64,000 nt of DNA. Origin: Billgrantia gudaonensis. GTDB lineage: Bacteria; Pseudomonadota; Gammaproteobacteria; Pseudomonadales; Halomonadaceae. The stretch covers positions 1 to 64,000 of the forward strand of contig NZ_FNES01000012.1 of assembly GCF_900100195.1 (NCBI RefSeq), in the 5' to 3' direction. Numbering within the stretch: position 1 is the stretch's first letter; each line of letters opens with the position of its first letter. Shown here piece by piece: positions 8,583-18,818 of this stretch. Made by a program: the position numbers and the translations under genes. The notes under the pieces were generated by a model that was not told the DNA's origin, ran no database searches, and saw only the letters and a list, made by a program, of their open reading frames with translations.

Positions 8583-9593
8583 ATGGCATTGCTATCGACA
8601 CTGCGCCGCTCTGCGCTGATCGCGGCACTGGGGGCCAGCCTGGCCACCCCGGCGCTGGCCGCGGAACGCGAGCTGCTCAACTCTTCCTACGACATCGCCC
8701 GCGAACTCTTCGCCGCCGTGAATCCCGAGTTTCAGGCCTGGTGGCAAGCCGAGCACGGCGAGGAAGTGACCATCAAGCAATCCCACGGCGGCTCCTCGGC
8801 CCAGGCCCGGGCCATCCTCCAGGGGCTGCGCGCCGACGTGGTCACCTACAATCAGGTCACCGACGTTCAGGTGCTGGCCGACGCCGGCCTGGTGGCCGAG
8901 GACTGGCAGCAGCAGTTGCCCAACAACGCCTCGCCCTATTATTCCACCACCGCTTTCCTGGTGCGCAAGGACAATCCCAAGGGCATCGAGAACTGGGACG
9001 ACCTGGCACGCGAGGACGTGGAGATCGTCTTCCCGAACCCCAAGACGTCGGGCAACGGCCGCTACACCTACCTGGCCGCCTGGGGCTTCGCCGATCAGGC
9101 CTTCGACGGCGACGAGGAACGGATCCACGACTTCATGCGCACCTTCCTCGGCAACGTGGAAGTGTTCGACACCGGCGGTCGCGGCGCCACCACCAGCTTC
9201 ATCGAGCGCGGCATCGGCGACGTGCTGATCAGCTTCGAATCCGAGGTCAACAACATCCGCGGCGAGTACGGCAGCGACGACTACGACGTGGTCGTGCCGC
9301 CGGTGAGCATCCTCGCCGAGTTTCCGGTGGCCGTGGTCGAGGAGAACGCCGAACGCAACGGTACCGAGGAGCTGGCCCGGGGCTACCTGGAATACCTCTA
9401 TACCGAGGAGATGCAGCGCCTGCTTGCGGGCTTCAACTATCGGGTGCACCACGAGGCGGTGGTGGACGAGTTCGCCGACCAGTTTCCCGAGACCGAACTG
9501 CTGACGGTGGAAGAGATCGTCGGCGGCTGGGATGAGGCCATGGCGACCCACTTCGAAAGTGGCGCCCTGCTGGATCAGCTGCAACGCCGATGA
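8583..9593 (+). CDS. sbp: periplasmic sulfate-binding protein
   Basis: Binds sulfate (and probably thiosulfate) in the periplasm for the CysTWA importer. The 336-residue precursor starts with a basic and hydrophobic signal peptide ending ALA at about residue 26. The mature part shows the family motifs [35 protein letters not shown] and [19 protein letters not shown]. Its stop overlaps the cysT start by four bases, making it the first gene of sbp-cysT-cysW-cysA. It could equally be named cysP. Confidence 0.95.
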   Translation: MALLSTLRRSALIAALGASLATPALAAERELLNSSYDIARELFAAVNPEFQAWWQAEHGEEVTIKQSHGGSSAQARAILQGLRADVVTYNQVTDVQVLADAGLVAEDWQQQLPNNASPYYSTTAFLVRKDNPKGIENWDDLAREDVEIVFPNPKTSGNGRYTYLAAWGFADQAFDGDEERIHDFMRTFLGNVEVFDTGGRGATTSFIERGIGDVLISFESEVNNIRGEYGSDDYDVVVPPVSILAEFPVAVVEENAERNGTEELARGYLEYLYTEEMQRLLAGFNYRVHHEAVVDEFADQFPETELLTVEEIVGGWDEAMATHFESGALLDQLQRR

Positions 9594-10447
9594 GCACGCT
9601 GGCATCACTGGCCGGCAGCGCCCCGAAACGGGTGCTGCCCGGCTTCGGCCTTTCGCTGGGCATCAGCCTGACCTTCGTCTCGCTGGTGCTGCTGCTGCCG
9701 CTGACCGGACTCTTCGGTCAGCTGGCCGGGGTCAGCCTCGCCGAGTATTGGGCCATCGTCACCGATGGGCGGGTGGTCGCCAGCTACCTGGTGACCATCG
9801 GCGCCGCCGCCGTGGCGGCGCTGGCCAACGCCGTCTTCGGCTTGCTGCTGGCCTGGGTTCTGGTGCGCTACGACTTTCCCGGCAAGCGCCTGCTGGATGC
9901 GCTGATGGACCTGCCCTTCGCCCTGCCCACGGCCGTGGCCGGCATCACGCTGGCCACGCTCTACTCGAGCAACGGCTGGATGGGCGGACTGCTAGCCCCA
10001 CTGGGGCTCGAGGTCGCCTACACCTGGGTGGGCATCGCGCTGGCCATGGCCTTCACCAGCATTCCCTTCGTGGTGCGCACGGTGCAGCCGGTGCTCGAGG
10101 ACATGCCCCACGAAGTGGACGAGGCCGCCATGACGCTGGGTGCCCGCGATGGAGTCGCCTTCCGGCGAGTGATCCTGCCCCATCTGTGGCCGGCACTGGT
10201 CACCGGCACGGGGCTCGCCTTCGTTCGCTCGCTGGGCGAGTTCGGGGCGATCATCTTCATCGCCGGCAACACCCCCTACGAGACCGAGATCACTGCGCTG
10301 ATGATCTTCGTCCGGCTGCAGGAGTACGACTACGCCGGCGCCTCGGCCATCGCCTCGGTGGTGCTCGCCGTCTCCTTGCTGCTGTTGCTGGCCATCAACG
10401 TCTGGCAGGGCCGCTTCGTCAGACGCCTGCACGGAGGAAACGGCTGA
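9590..10447 (+). CDS. cysT: sulfate/thiosulfate ABC permease CysT (CysU)
   Basis: Inner-membrane permease of the sulfate importer. The 285 residues form about six hydrophobic segments, with the EAA loop typical of ABC permeases ([22 protein letters not shown]) and [19 protein letters not shown]. It overlaps sbp by ATGA and touches cysW by TGATG. It would pair with CysW as a heterodimeric channel powered by CysA. Confidence 0.95.
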   Translation: MSTLASLAGSAPKRVLPGFGLSLGISLTFVSLVLLLPLTGLFGQLAGVSLAEYWAIVTDGRVVASYLVTIGAAAVAALANAVFGLLLAWVLVRYDFPGKRLLDALMDLPFALPTAVAGITLATLYSSNGWMGGLLAPLGLEVAYTWVGIALAMAFTSIPFVVRTVQPVLEDMPHEVDEAAMTLGARDGVAFRRVILPHLWPALVTGTGLAFVRSLGEFGAIIFIAGNTPYETEITALMIFVRLQEYDYAGASAIASVVLAVSLLLLLAINVWQGRFVRRLHGGNG

Positions 10448-11270
10448 TGCAACGTATCGGTGATGCCCCGGCGGTGCGTCGCGGCCTGATCCTCGCTGCC
10501 GTGGCGCTGGCCGGACTCTTCCTGCTGCTGCCGCTGGTGGCGATCTTCGCCCAGGCCTTCGCCGAAGGAGTGGGCGCTTTCTGGAGCAACGTCAGCGACG
10601 AGTACACCGTCGCGGCCATCGCCCTCACGCTGTTCGTGACGCTGATGACCATCCCGGTCAACCTGGTGTTCGGCGTGGCCCTGGCGTGGCTGGTGACCCG
10701 GTTCACCTTCCCGGGGCGGCGCCTGCTGCAGACCCTGATCGACATCCCCTTCGCGGTGTCGCCGGTGGTGGCGGGTCTGGTCTACCTGCTGCTCTACGGG
10801 CGCAACGGCTGGATCGGTGGCTGGCTCGACGCCCACGACATCCAGCTGATGTTCGCCTGGCCGGGCATTCTGATGGTGACCATCTTCGTCACCTGCCCCT
10901 TCGTGGCCCGCGAGCTGATCCCGCTGATGCAGGCCCAGGGCTCCCGCGAGGAAGAAGCCGCGGTGACGCTCGGCGCCCGGGGCTGGACGCTGTTTCGCCG
11001 GGTGACGCTGCCCAACATCCGCTGGGCGCTACTGTACGGGGTGATTCTCACCAACGCCCGGGCGGTGGGCGAATTCGGCGCCGTCTCGGTGGTTTCCGGA
11101 GCCATCCGCGGCGAGACCAACACCCTGCCGCTGCACGTCGAGCTGCTCTACCAGGACTACAACACCGTGGGCGCCTTCGCCAGCGCCGCCCTGCTGGCGC
11201 TGATCGCCCTGTTCACCCTGGCCGCCAAGGCCGGCCTGGAATGGCGCGCCGCGCGCCGGGAGGCTATTGC

Positions 11271-11274
<4 letters not shown>
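10447..11274 (+). CDS. cysW: sulfate/thiosulfate ABC permease CysW
   Basis: Second membrane subunit of the sulfate importer, 275 residues with about six transmembrane segments. It shows the EAA-type loop ([22 protein letters not shown]) and [15 protein letters not shown], as in CysW. The start ATG at 10447 shares one base with the cysT stop. A longer frame runs upstream through cysT in another phase and is not real. It overlaps cysA by ATGA. Confidence 0.95.
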
Positions 11275-12380
<1,106 letters not shown>

Positions 12381-12397
12381 TCGCCCCCGGCAGGCGC

Positions 12398-12432
12398 TAT
12401 ACTCGCCACGCGACAGGCCACCGACCTGTCGC
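12398..12432 (+). promoter_or_regulatory. candidate -10 box and leader hairpin before the YajG-like gene
   Basis: TATACT at 12398-12403 is a good -10 element, though no clear -35 is seen. It is followed by a perfect 8-bp stem (12410-12417 with 12425-12432, 7-base loop) in what would be the 5' leader of the gene at 12469. The same hairpin could act as terminator for cysA. No T-run follows. Confidence 0.4.
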
Positions 12433-12468
12433 GACTTGGCAAGGTGTTATCACGACCGGGAGATTCTC

Positions 12469-13059
12469 ATGCTTGGACACCACCTGGGGCGCCTCGCGAC
12501 CGCCCTGCTGGCCACCCTGGTACTGGCCGGCTGTGCCAGCCCGCATTATCTGCAACTGGACCCCAAGCGCAGCGCCGAGGTGCCTCAGGCCGGCAGCGGC
12601 CAGGCAGTGACCGTCAAGGCCGCCGATGCACGCGAAGACGAGGTGATCGGGACGCGCTCGGGCGATGCCATGTCCACGTCGGTCATCACCGTCACGCCCC
12701 GTGAGTTGACTCCCCGTCTGCAGCGCGAGGCCGAGCGCGCGGTTCGCGACATGGGCTTTTCGCCCACCACGGAGGCCGCCCCCGACCGCCCCTCCCTGAC
12801 GCTCACCCTCCAGCACCTGGGCTACGCACGCGGGGACGGCCAGCCGCTGCTCGGCGAGGCCCGGCTGGAAGCCGTGCTCGAAGCCAAGGCCGTCAACGGC
12901 GGCACCACCTACACCGGCACCTACACCTCGCGGCGAACCCAGAGCTTCGCTCTGCGCCCCAACCGCGAGGAGAATGCGGAAATGCTCAACGAACTGATCG
13001 GCAACGCGCTGGACCGCGCCTTCCGCGATCCCGAGCTCGGGCAACTGCTCGCACGCTAG
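12469..13059 (+). CDS. YajG family lipoprotein
   Basis: A 196-residue predicted lipoprotein. The signal peptide ends in LVLAGC, giving a lipid-modified Cys at about residue 19, and the following residues (Ala-Ser) do not suggest inner-membrane retention. The body resembles the YajG family, found next to ampG in enterobacteria and of unknown biochemical role. The start at 12469 follows GGGAGA. A longer frame adds 11 residues before the signal peptide and is rejected. The gene stands alone between the cys operon and the convergent tpm. A bidirectional hairpin at 13058-13079 separates it from tpm. Confidence 0.85.
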   Translation: MLGHHLGRLATALLATLVLAGCASPHYLQLDPKRSAEVPQAGSGQAVTVKAADAREDEVIGTRSGDAMSTSVITVTPRELTPRLQREAERAVRDMGFSPTTEAAPDRPSLTLTLQHLGYARGDGQPLLGEARLEAVLEAKAVNGGTTYTGTYTSRRTQSFALRPNREENAEMLNELIGNALDRAFRDPELGQLLAR

Positions 13060-13079
13060 TCGGTCAGATGCGACCGACT
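13058..13079. terminator. bidirectional stem-loop between the YajG-like gene and tpm
   Basis: Arms AGTCGGTC (13058-13065) and GACCGACT (13072-13079) form a perfect 8-bp stem with a 6-base loop in the short space between two convergent genes. No T-run is present, so the role is inferred from position. Confidence 0.45.
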
Positions 13080-13092
13080 CCCAGCGCGGCAG

Positions 13093-13731
13093 TCACACCC
13101 TTGGCCCGCGGCGCACCAATGCCCATGCGCTTTCTCGGAAACCGCTGCCGGGCTCCGGTTCGCCGTCTTCCAGATGCGTGATCCGGAAGTTGGGCTCGAA
13201 GAGTTCCCGCACCTCCGCGGCATCCGTGCTGTAGGGAGGCCCCCCGGTGTCGCCCGGCGCTCGTGTCAGGCTGATCAACAGACCGGGGGAACCGGGGGGA
13301 ATCAGCTGAGCCAGATGGAAGGCATAGCGCTGGCGGGTGGCATCGGGCAGCGCGATCAACGCCGCCCGGTCGTAGAACGCACCGATCTCGGCGGCCTGCT
13401 CGATGTGGAAGTGGAAGAAGTCGCCGCACCACAACTCGACACTGCCTTGTCGGCAGATGGTGAAAGGCTCCTGACGGTAGCGCGACACCGCTCCGTCCCC
13501 TTCGGCCACGAACTGTTCGATGGCTTCCTCGGCGAGTTCGATGCCCAGCACCGGATGGTCATGGCGAGCCAGCCAGCGCATGTCGAGGCTCTTGCCGCAT
13601 AGCGGTACCAGCACCTTGGTGCCGGGGCGTACGCCGAGCCGTGGCCAGTAGCGCATCAAGGCGGGATGCGTCGCATCGCGATGAAAGCCGATGCGCCCTT
13701 CGCGCCAGCGGTCGCGCCACTCCTGTCCCAT
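13093..13731 (-). CDS. tpm: thiopurine S-methyltransferase
   Basis: SAM-dependent methyltransferase of the TPMT family. In bacteria it methylates oxidised selenium or tellurium compounds and thiopurines. The 212 residues show WRDRWREGRIGFH at the N-terminus, VLVPLCGKSLDMRWLA (SAM motif I variant typical of TPMT), VLGIELAEEAIEQF and a central DRAALIALP. The start at 13731 has GGAG five bases upstream and matches the family. It converges on the YajG-like gene and lies downstream of the YgiM-type gene on the same strand, 86 bases away. Confidence 0.93.
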   Translation of the reverse strand: MGQEWRDRWREGRIGFHRDATHPALMRYWPRLGVRPGTKVLVPLCGKSLDMRWLARHDHPVLGIELAEEAIEQFVAEGDGAVSRYRQEPFTICRQGSVELWCGDFFHFHIEQAAEIGAFYDRAALIALPDATRQRYAFHLAQLIPPGSPGLLISLTRAPGDTGGPPYSTDAAEVRELFEPNFRITHLEDGEPEPGSGFRESAWALVRRGPRV

Positions 13732-13817
13732 ATCGTCTCCTCGAGGATGCCTGGAGCCCGTCGGATGCATCCGATCGTCGCGCCTCGCCGTCGATCGGCG
13801 TCGAGTCCGGCAGGTCG

Positions 13818-14447
13818 CTAGAACCAGCGGTCGTTCTTGCGCCGTTTCCGCGGCAGGTGGGGAACGATCAGCCCCACCAGCAGGCCGGCGCCGGCTACGC
13901 CGCCGCCGTACATGAAGTAGCGGATCAGCAGGTCTTCTTCCTGGGTATCGAGGCGTGCCTGAAGCTCGCGAATGGTCGCGCTCGACTCCTCTTCCTGTCC
14001 CTCCAGCTGCCGGTTGCGCTCCTCGAGCTCGGCGATGCGCTGCTCACGCGTCTCGAGGGTTTCCGTCATGCTGGCCACCCGGTTCTCCCAGGTGTCGTTG
14101 ATGCTGGCGAGCTCCGCTTCCAGGGTCTCCACCCGCGATTGCAGCTCCGGCAACCGCTGCTGGGCGCTGGGCTCCTGCTGCAGTTCTTCGCTGAGCACCC
14201 AGACGGTTTCCCCATCGCCGTTCTCGACGCGGCTGTAGTCGCCACTGGTCTCGAGCACCGTGACCGGTTCGCCGGCGGTGAGGGTGCCGACGATGCGATA
14301 GCCGTCGGTGGGGCCGCTGCGTACCCAGGTGGTCAGTTCCTCGGAAACCCAGTGGGTCGCGCCGTCATCCTGCTGGGCGGCGATGGGCAGGGCGCAAAGC
14401 CCCAGAATCGCTCCCGCCAACAGCGTCTTGCTTCGTTGCATGATCAT
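13818..14447 (-). CDS. YgiM-type SH3 domain protein (TIGR04211 family)
   Basis: A 209-residue envelope protein. It has a signal peptide (cleavage probably after IAA near residue 23), a bacterial SH3 domain (about 28-95, WVSEELTTWVRSGPTDGYRIVG), a coiled coil rich in Glu, Arg and Gln (about 100-175), one transmembrane helix (YFMYGGGVAGAGLLVGLIVPHL) and a short basic cytoplasmic tail. This architecture matches E. coli YgiM. Its role is uncertain; the SH3 domain suggests binding to the cell wall. The start at ATG 14445-14447 is preferred because AGGA lies seven bases ahead; ATG 14441 is the alternative. A DnaA-box-like palindrome lies about 110 bases upstream. Confidence 0.88.
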   Translation of the reverse strand: MIMQRSKTLLAGAILGLCALPIAAQQDDGATHWVSEELTTWVRSGPTDGYRIVGTLTAGEPVTVLETSGDYSRVENGDGETVWVLSEELQQEPSAQQRLPELQSRVETLEAELASINDTWENRVASMTETLETREQRIAELEERNRQLEGQEEESSATIRELQARLDTQEEDLLIRYFMYGGGVAGAGLLVGLIVPHLPRKRRKNDRWF

Positions 14448-14559
14448 GCCGTAGTCCTGACTGTCGAAGGCTCCTGCGGCAACCGTTCTACCGCGATCCA
14501 TGCCATCGCCCAACCTCCCGTTGCGACGATGACCGATGAGACCTGTGCCACTCGGGCAG

Positions 14560-14582
14560 TTGTTCACAGATTCTGTGGACAA
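14560..14582. promoter_or_regulatory. 11-bp inverted repeat resembling two convergent DnaA boxes
   Basis: TTGTTCACAGA (14560-14570) and TCTGTGGACAA (14572-14582) pair at 10 of 11 positions around a single central base. Each arm contains a near match to the DnaA box TTATCCACA. A dimeric regulator site is equally possible. Confidence 0.4.
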
Positions 14583-14777
14583 CCATCGGGAAAAACGCTG
14601 GAGAGATGCTGCCAGGTACCGTCCCCCGGGCCCTACGGCACCTTGATCATCACATGACCGACCCGATATCGCGACGCGACCCTGGCCATGGAGCACCGGC
14701 CGCGGCCGGCTGACAGGTTACCACAGCCGAAGTGGAACCAGGGCCAGCCCGCGCTGGCCCCGCCTCCGGTGCTGGCG

Positions 14778-14783
14778 TATAAT
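14778..14783 (+). promoter_or_regulatory. -10 element of the probable miaB promoter
   Basis: A perfect TATAAT lies 92 bases before the miaB start. The region about 17 bases upstream holds no good -35 hexamer and overlaps the 3' arm of a hairpin. Confidence 0.5.
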
Positions 14784-14874
14784 GACCGGCCTGCGCAACG
14801 GCCCTGCGCCACATCCTCGCGACGTTCCATTCACCGGTGACACGCGTCGGGCAACCGACGAAGACCCTATTCTT

Positions 14875-16224
14875 ATGGCGAAGAAACTCTTCATCAAGAC
14901 GCACGGCTGCCAGATGAACGAGTACGACTCCGCACGCATGGCGGATCTGCTCGGCGAGTCCCACCAGCTGGAGCTGACCGACGACGAAGGCGAGGCCGAC
15001 GTCATCCTGCTCAATACCTGCTCGATTCGCGAAAAGGCGCAGGAGAAGGTGTTCCACCAGCTCGGCCGCTGGAAGAAACTCAAGGAGGCCAACCCCGATC
15101 TGGTGATCGGCGTGGGCGGCTGCGTGGCCAGCCAGGAAGGCGAGAATCTGCGCAAGCGCGCACCCCACGTGGACATGGTGTTCGGGCCGCAGACGCTGCA
15201 CCGCGTACCCAACATGCTCGAGCAGCGCGGCAAGAGCGCCCAACCGATCTCGGTGGTCGACGTCACCTTCCCCGAGATCGAGAAGTTCGATCACCTGCCC
15301 AAGCCGAGCTCCGACGGCGCCACGGCCTTCGTGTCGATCATGGAGGGCTGTTCGAAGTACTGCACCTTCTGCGTGGTGCCCTACACGCGCGGCGAGGAGG
15401 TCTCGCGGCCCTTCGAGGCGGTGATGGACGAGGTGATTCACCTGGCCGATCAGGGCGTGCGCGAGATCAACCTGCTGGGCCAGAACGTCAACGCCTATCG
15501 CGGCCTCAACCGGCTGGGCGACGAGATCGACCTGGCCGAACTGATCGCCTGCGTGGCGGCGGTGGAAGGCATCGACCGCATCCGCTTCACCACCTCGCAC
15601 CCGGTAGAGTTCTCCGACAGCCTGATCGAGGCCTATGGCGAGATACCCGAGCTGGTCAGCCACCTGCACCTACCGGTTCAGGCGGGCTCCAACCGCATTC
15701 TCGCGGCCATGAAGCGCGGCCACAGCGTCGAGGAGTACATCGACAAGCTGGAGCGCATCCGCGCCCTGCGGCCCGACATCAGTTTCTCCTCGGACTTCAT
15801 CATCGGCTTCCCCGGCGAAACCGCGGAGGACTTCGAAGCCACCATGGACCTGATCCACCGCATCGGCTTCGACCACTCCTTCAGCTTCGTCTACTCGGCG
15901 CGTCCCGGTACCCCGGCGGCGGACCTCGCCGACGACACCCCGGAGAGCGTCAAGAAACAGCGCCTGGCGATCCTGCAGGAGCGCATCAACCAGCATGCCA
16001 TGCAGATCAGCCGCCGCATGGTGGGCACCACCCAGCGCATTCTGGTCACCGGCTTCGCCCCCAAGGATCCCGGCCAGCTCTCCGGACGCACCGAGAACAA
16101 CCGCGTGGTCAACTTCCGCGCCGCCAACCCCACCGAGCTGATCGGTTATTTCGTCGACGTGGAGATCAGCGAGGCGCTGCCCAACTCACTGCGCGGCGAG
16201 CTCGCCTCTCCCGAACTATACTGA
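14875..16224 (+). CDS. miaB: tRNA-2-methylthio-N6-dimethylallyladenosine synthase
   Basis: Radical-SAM methylthiotransferase that adds the 2-methylthio group to i6A37 in tRNAs reading UNN codons. The 449 residues contain the N-terminal UPF0004 cluster cysteines (Cys12, Cys49, Cys83), the radical-SAM CxxxCxxC (Cys159, Cys163, Cys166) and a C-terminal TRAM domain (about 375-445). The start [15 protein letters not shown] matches the family; an upstream extension does not. It heads the conserved run miaB-phoH-ybeY-corC-lnt. Confidence 0.97.
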   Translation: MAKKLFIKTHGCQMNEYDSARMADLLGESHQLELTDDEGEADVILLNTCSIREKAQEKVFHQLGRWKKLKEANPDLVIGVGGCVASQEGENLRKRAPHVDMVFGPQTLHRVPNMLEQRGKSAQPISVVDVTFPEIEKFDHLPKPSSDGATAFVSIMEGCSKYCTFCVVPYTRGEEVSRPFEAVMDEVIHLADQGVREINLLGQNVNAYRGLNRLGDEIDLAELIACVAAVEGIDRIRFTTSHPVEFSDSLIEAYGEIPELVSHLHLPVQAGSNRILAAMKRGHSVEEYIDKLERIRALRPDISFSSDFIIGFPGETAEDFEATMDLIHRIGFDHSFSFVYSARPGTPAADLADDTPESVKKQRLAILQERINQHAMQISRRMVGTTQRILVTGFAPKDPGQLSGRTENNRVVNFRAANPTELIGYFVDVEISEALPNSLRGELASPELY

Positions 16225-16248
16225 CGCCAGCGAGCCATCTTCACGCAT

Positions 16249-16270
16249 TGCCCCGGCCATGGCCGGGGCA
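16249..16270. repeat. 22-base perfect palindrome between miaB and phoH
   Basis: TGCCCCGGCCA (16249-16259) is followed at once by its exact complement (16260-16270). As RNA it would form a 9-bp stem with a CATG loop, 25 bases after the miaB stop and about 43 before the phoH start. It could terminate or attenuate the transcript. No T-run follows. Confidence 0.5.
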
Positions 16271-16312
16271 GTAAGCTGGCGCCATCACACGCAACGCAGG
16301 GATTCTTCCGCC

Positions 16313-17413
16313 TTGAGCCAGCATGCCACTCAGGCCAATCGCGTCATCACTCTGAGCCTCGAACCCAACGATCCCCAACGTCTGGCCAAGCTGTGCGGCC
16401 AACGCGACGAGCACCTCAAGCTCGTCGAATCGCGCCTCGGCATCACCCTGCGCAACCGTGGCAACGTCTTTCAGCTGGCCGGTCCCGGTCAGCGTGTCAA
16501 GGCCGCGGCCAACGTTCTCGAGCACCTCTACCGCGAGGCCGAGGCGAGCGACCTCTCTCCCCACACCGTGCATCTTTTCCTGCAGGAATCCGGCCGCGAG
16601 GCACTGGAGGAGGAAGAGGGGCACAACGACGACGAGGTGCTGCTGCGAACCCCCAAGCAGCTGATCAAGCCGCGCGGTGCCAACCAGCAGGGCTACGTCT
16701 CGAGCATTCGCGCCCACGACATCAACTTCGGCATCGGTCCCGCCGGTACCGGCAAGACCTATCTGGCGGTGGCAGCGGCGGTGGAAGCCCTCAACCAGCA
16801 GGAGGTGCGCCGCATCCTGCTGGTGCGCCCGGCGGTGGAGGCCGGCGAGAAGCTCGGCTTCCTGCCCGGCGACCTGGCGCAGAAGATCGACCCCTACCTG
16901 CGCCCGCTCTACGATGCGCTCTACGAGATGCTCGGCTTCGAGCAGGTGGGCAAGCTGATCGAGCGACAGGTGATCGAGATCGCCCCGTTGGCCTACATGC
17001 GCGGGCGTACGCTGAACAACGCCTTCATCATTCTCGACGAGAGCCAGAACACCACCCGCGAACAGATGAAGATGTTCCTGACCCGCATCGGCTTCGGCTC
17101 CACGGCGGTGATCACCGGCGACATCACCCAGGTCGACCTCCCGCGGGGCCAGAATTCCGGCCTGATCCAGGTGCTGGAAGTCCTCAAGGGAACGCCCGGC
17201 ATCGGCGTCACCCACTTCTCCGCCAAAGACGTGGTGCGCCATCCGCTGGTGCAGCGCATCATCGAGGCCTACGAGAGCTTCGAGGCCGATCAGGAGGCGC
17301 AGGAGCGCGCCCAGCGCGAAGCGCGCGAGACCCTCCGGCAGGAGCGGCTGGAGCAGGCCCGGCAGAACAAGCGGCCCCCCGACCAGGGCAACGACGAGCG
17401 CAACGAATCATGA
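16313..17413 (+). CDS. phoH: PhoH-like protein (YbeZ), P-loop NTPase
   Basis: Cytoplasmic ATPase of the PhoH2/YbeZ group, linked to ribosome maturation and RNA handling with YbeY. The 366 residues have an N-terminal KH-like region, Walker A GPAGTGKT (about 142-149), [16 protein letters not shown], Walker [10 protein letters not shown] and the arginine-rich C-terminal tail. TTG at 16313 is taken as start because AGGGA lies ten bases upstream and the protein then begins [13 protein letters not shown] as in homologues. An ATG at 16259 lies inside a palindrome and has no ribosome-binding site. It overlaps ybeY by ATGA. Confidence 0.93.
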   Translation: MSQHATQANRVITLSLEPNDPQRLAKLCGQRDEHLKLVESRLGITLRNRGNVFQLAGPGQRVKAAANVLEHLYREAEASDLSPHTVHLFLQESGREALEEEEGHNDDEVLLRTPKQLIKPRGANQQGYVSSIRAHDINFGIGPAGTGKTYLAVAAAVEALNQQEVRRILLVRPAVEAGEKLGFLPGDLAQKIDPYLRPLYDALYEMLGFEQVGKLIERQVIEIAPLAYMRGRTLNNAFIILDESQNTTREQMKMFLTRIGFGSTAVITGDITQVDLPRGQNSGLIQVLEVLKGTPGIGVTHFSAKDVVRHPLVQRIIEAYESFEADQEAQERAQREARETLRQERLEQARQNKRPPDQGNDERNES

Positions 17414-17925
17414 CGGCGCCGCTCATCGACCGACAGGTCGCCGTCGAGACCGGCGGACTTCCGACCCAGGCCGAACTCGAGGCCTGGGTCGATGCCGTGC
17501 TCGCTCGCTACCCGCAGGAGTCGCGCCACGAGTTGACCGTGCGTTTCGTCGACGCCGCGGAGAGTCAGGCGCTGAATCGCGACTATCGCGGCCGCGACCG
17601 GCCAACCAACGTGCTCTCCTTTCCGTTCGAGGCACCGCCGGGCCTCGCACTGCCGCTGCTCGGCGACCTGGTGGTCTGCCATCCGGTGGTCGAGCGCGAG
17701 GCTGTCGAACAACGCAAGCCGCTTCGCGATCATTACGCCCACCTGGTCATTCATGGCACGCTGCACCTGCTGGGCCATGATCACATCGACGACGCCGAAG
17801 CCGAGGCCATGGAACGGCTGGAGCGCGAGCTACTGGCCGGCCTGGCCATTCCCGATCCCTACGTGCCCCGATCCGCCGCAGGTACGCCACCTGCCGACAG
17901 CGAGAACGAGAGACCCGACCCATGA
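17410..17925 (+). CDS. ybeY: endoribonuclease YbeY (16S rRNA 3'-end maturation)
   Basis: Zinc-dependent RNase for 16S rRNA maturation and ribosome quality control. The 171 residues contain the metal site [11 protein letters not shown] (His115, His119, His125) and [11 protein letters not shown] with the conserved Arg. It is coupled at both ends by ATGA overlaps, with phoH upstream and corC downstream. A C-terminal tail of about 20 residues is rich in Pro and charged residues. Confidence 0.96.
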   Translation: MTAPLIDRQVAVETGGLPTQAELEAWVDAVLARYPQESRHELTVRFVDAAESQALNRDYRGRDRPTNVLSFPFEAPPGLALPLLGDLVVCHPVVEREAVEQRKPLRDHYAHLVIHGTLHLLGHDHIDDAEAEAMERLERELLAGLAIPDPYVPRSAAGTPPADSENERPDP

Positions 17926-18785
17926 GCGAAGACCGATCGAACGGCCCAGGCAACCGATCCTGGCTCGACAAACTGCTCGGCGCCCTCTCCGGTGACAACG
18001 ACGAACCCAGTTCGCGGCTCGAACTCCTGGAGTTCCTCCGCCAGGCGGCCAGCCGCCTCAAGCTCGATCAGGACGCCATGCGCATCATCGAGGGCGCGAT
18101 GCAGATCAGCGACCAGCAGGTTCGCGAGGTGCTGATTCCGCGCTCCCAGGTCGCCGCCATCGCCGTCGACCAGCCCATCGACGAGTACCTTTCGCTCATC
18201 AGCGATACCGGCCACTCGCGCTATCCGGTGATTGGCGAGAACCTGGACGAGGTCAAGGGGCTGCTGCTGGCCAAGGACCTGCTGCCGTTGATCAGCCGCT
18301 CGGCCGAAGAGCGCGAGGGCTTTCGCCTCGAGGAAGTGCTGCGCCCGGCGATGTTCATTCCCGAATCCAAGCGCCTCAACAGCCTGCTCAAGGAGTTCCG
18401 CGACACCCACAACCACATGGCGGTGGTGGTCGACGAATATGGAGGCACCGCCGGCATCGTCACCATCGAGGACATCCTCGAGCAGATCGTCGGCGACATC
18501 GAGGACGAGCACGACACCGAGGAGGAGGACGACATCCGCGACCTGGGCGATGGCCGCTACGCCATTCGCGCACTGACGCCCATCGAGGAATTCAACGAGC
18601 GCTTCGGCACCCGTTTCTCCGACGAGGAATTCGACACCCTGGGCGGCCTGGTGATGCAGCGCTTCGGGCACCTGCCCGGACGCGGCGAGCATGCCGAACT
18701 CGGCGGCTGGCGCTTCACCGTGCTCAATGCCGACAACCGCCGCATCCGCCTGCTCGAGGCCGCTCCCAGCACCGACCCCGAATAG
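17922..18785 (+). CDS. corC: CorC/HlyC-type CBS-domain transporter-associated protein (YbeX)
   Basis: A 287-residue cytosolic protein with an N-terminal linker, two CBS domains (about 65-190, including [11 protein letters not shown] and [28 protein letters not shown]) and a C-terminal CorC_HlyC domain (about 205-280). YbeX was named for magnesium and cobalt efflux. More recent work ties it to ribosome metabolism, which fits its place between ybeY and lnt. An acidic stretch of about ten Glu/Asp residues links the domains. Confidence 0.94.
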   Translation: MSEDRSNGPGNRSWLDKLLGALSGDNDEPSSRLELLEFLRQAASRLKLDQDAMRIIEGAMQISDQQVREVLIPRSQVAAIAVDQPIDEYLSLISDTGHSRYPVIGENLDEVKGLLLAKDLLPLISRSAEEREGFRLEEVLRPAMFIPESKRLNSLLKEFRDTHNHMAVVVDEYGGTAGIVTIEDILEQIVGDIEDEHDTEEEDDIRDLGDGRYAIRALTPIEEFNERFGTRFSDEEFDTLGGLVMQRFGHLPGRGEHAELGGWRFTVLNADNRRIRLLEAAPSTDPE

Positions 18786-18818
18786 CGAGCCAAACGGTAT
18801 CATCCACAGGGACGAACG

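Larger units (their letters stand above)
14448..14874. other. 427-base intergenic region with divergent control signals
   Basis: No gene is seen here. It contains a 23-base palindrome (14560-14582) on the side of the YgiM-type gene. On the miaB side it has a G+C-rich hairpin (14741-14748 with 14753-14760) and a consensus TATAAT (14778-14783). Confidence 0.5.

Noticed and set aside
16259..16312. ATG 16259 as the phoH start
   Set aside because: It lies inside a perfect palindrome without a ribosome-binding site and adds 18 residues not seen in PhoH proteins. TTG 16313 has AGGGA ten bases ahead.
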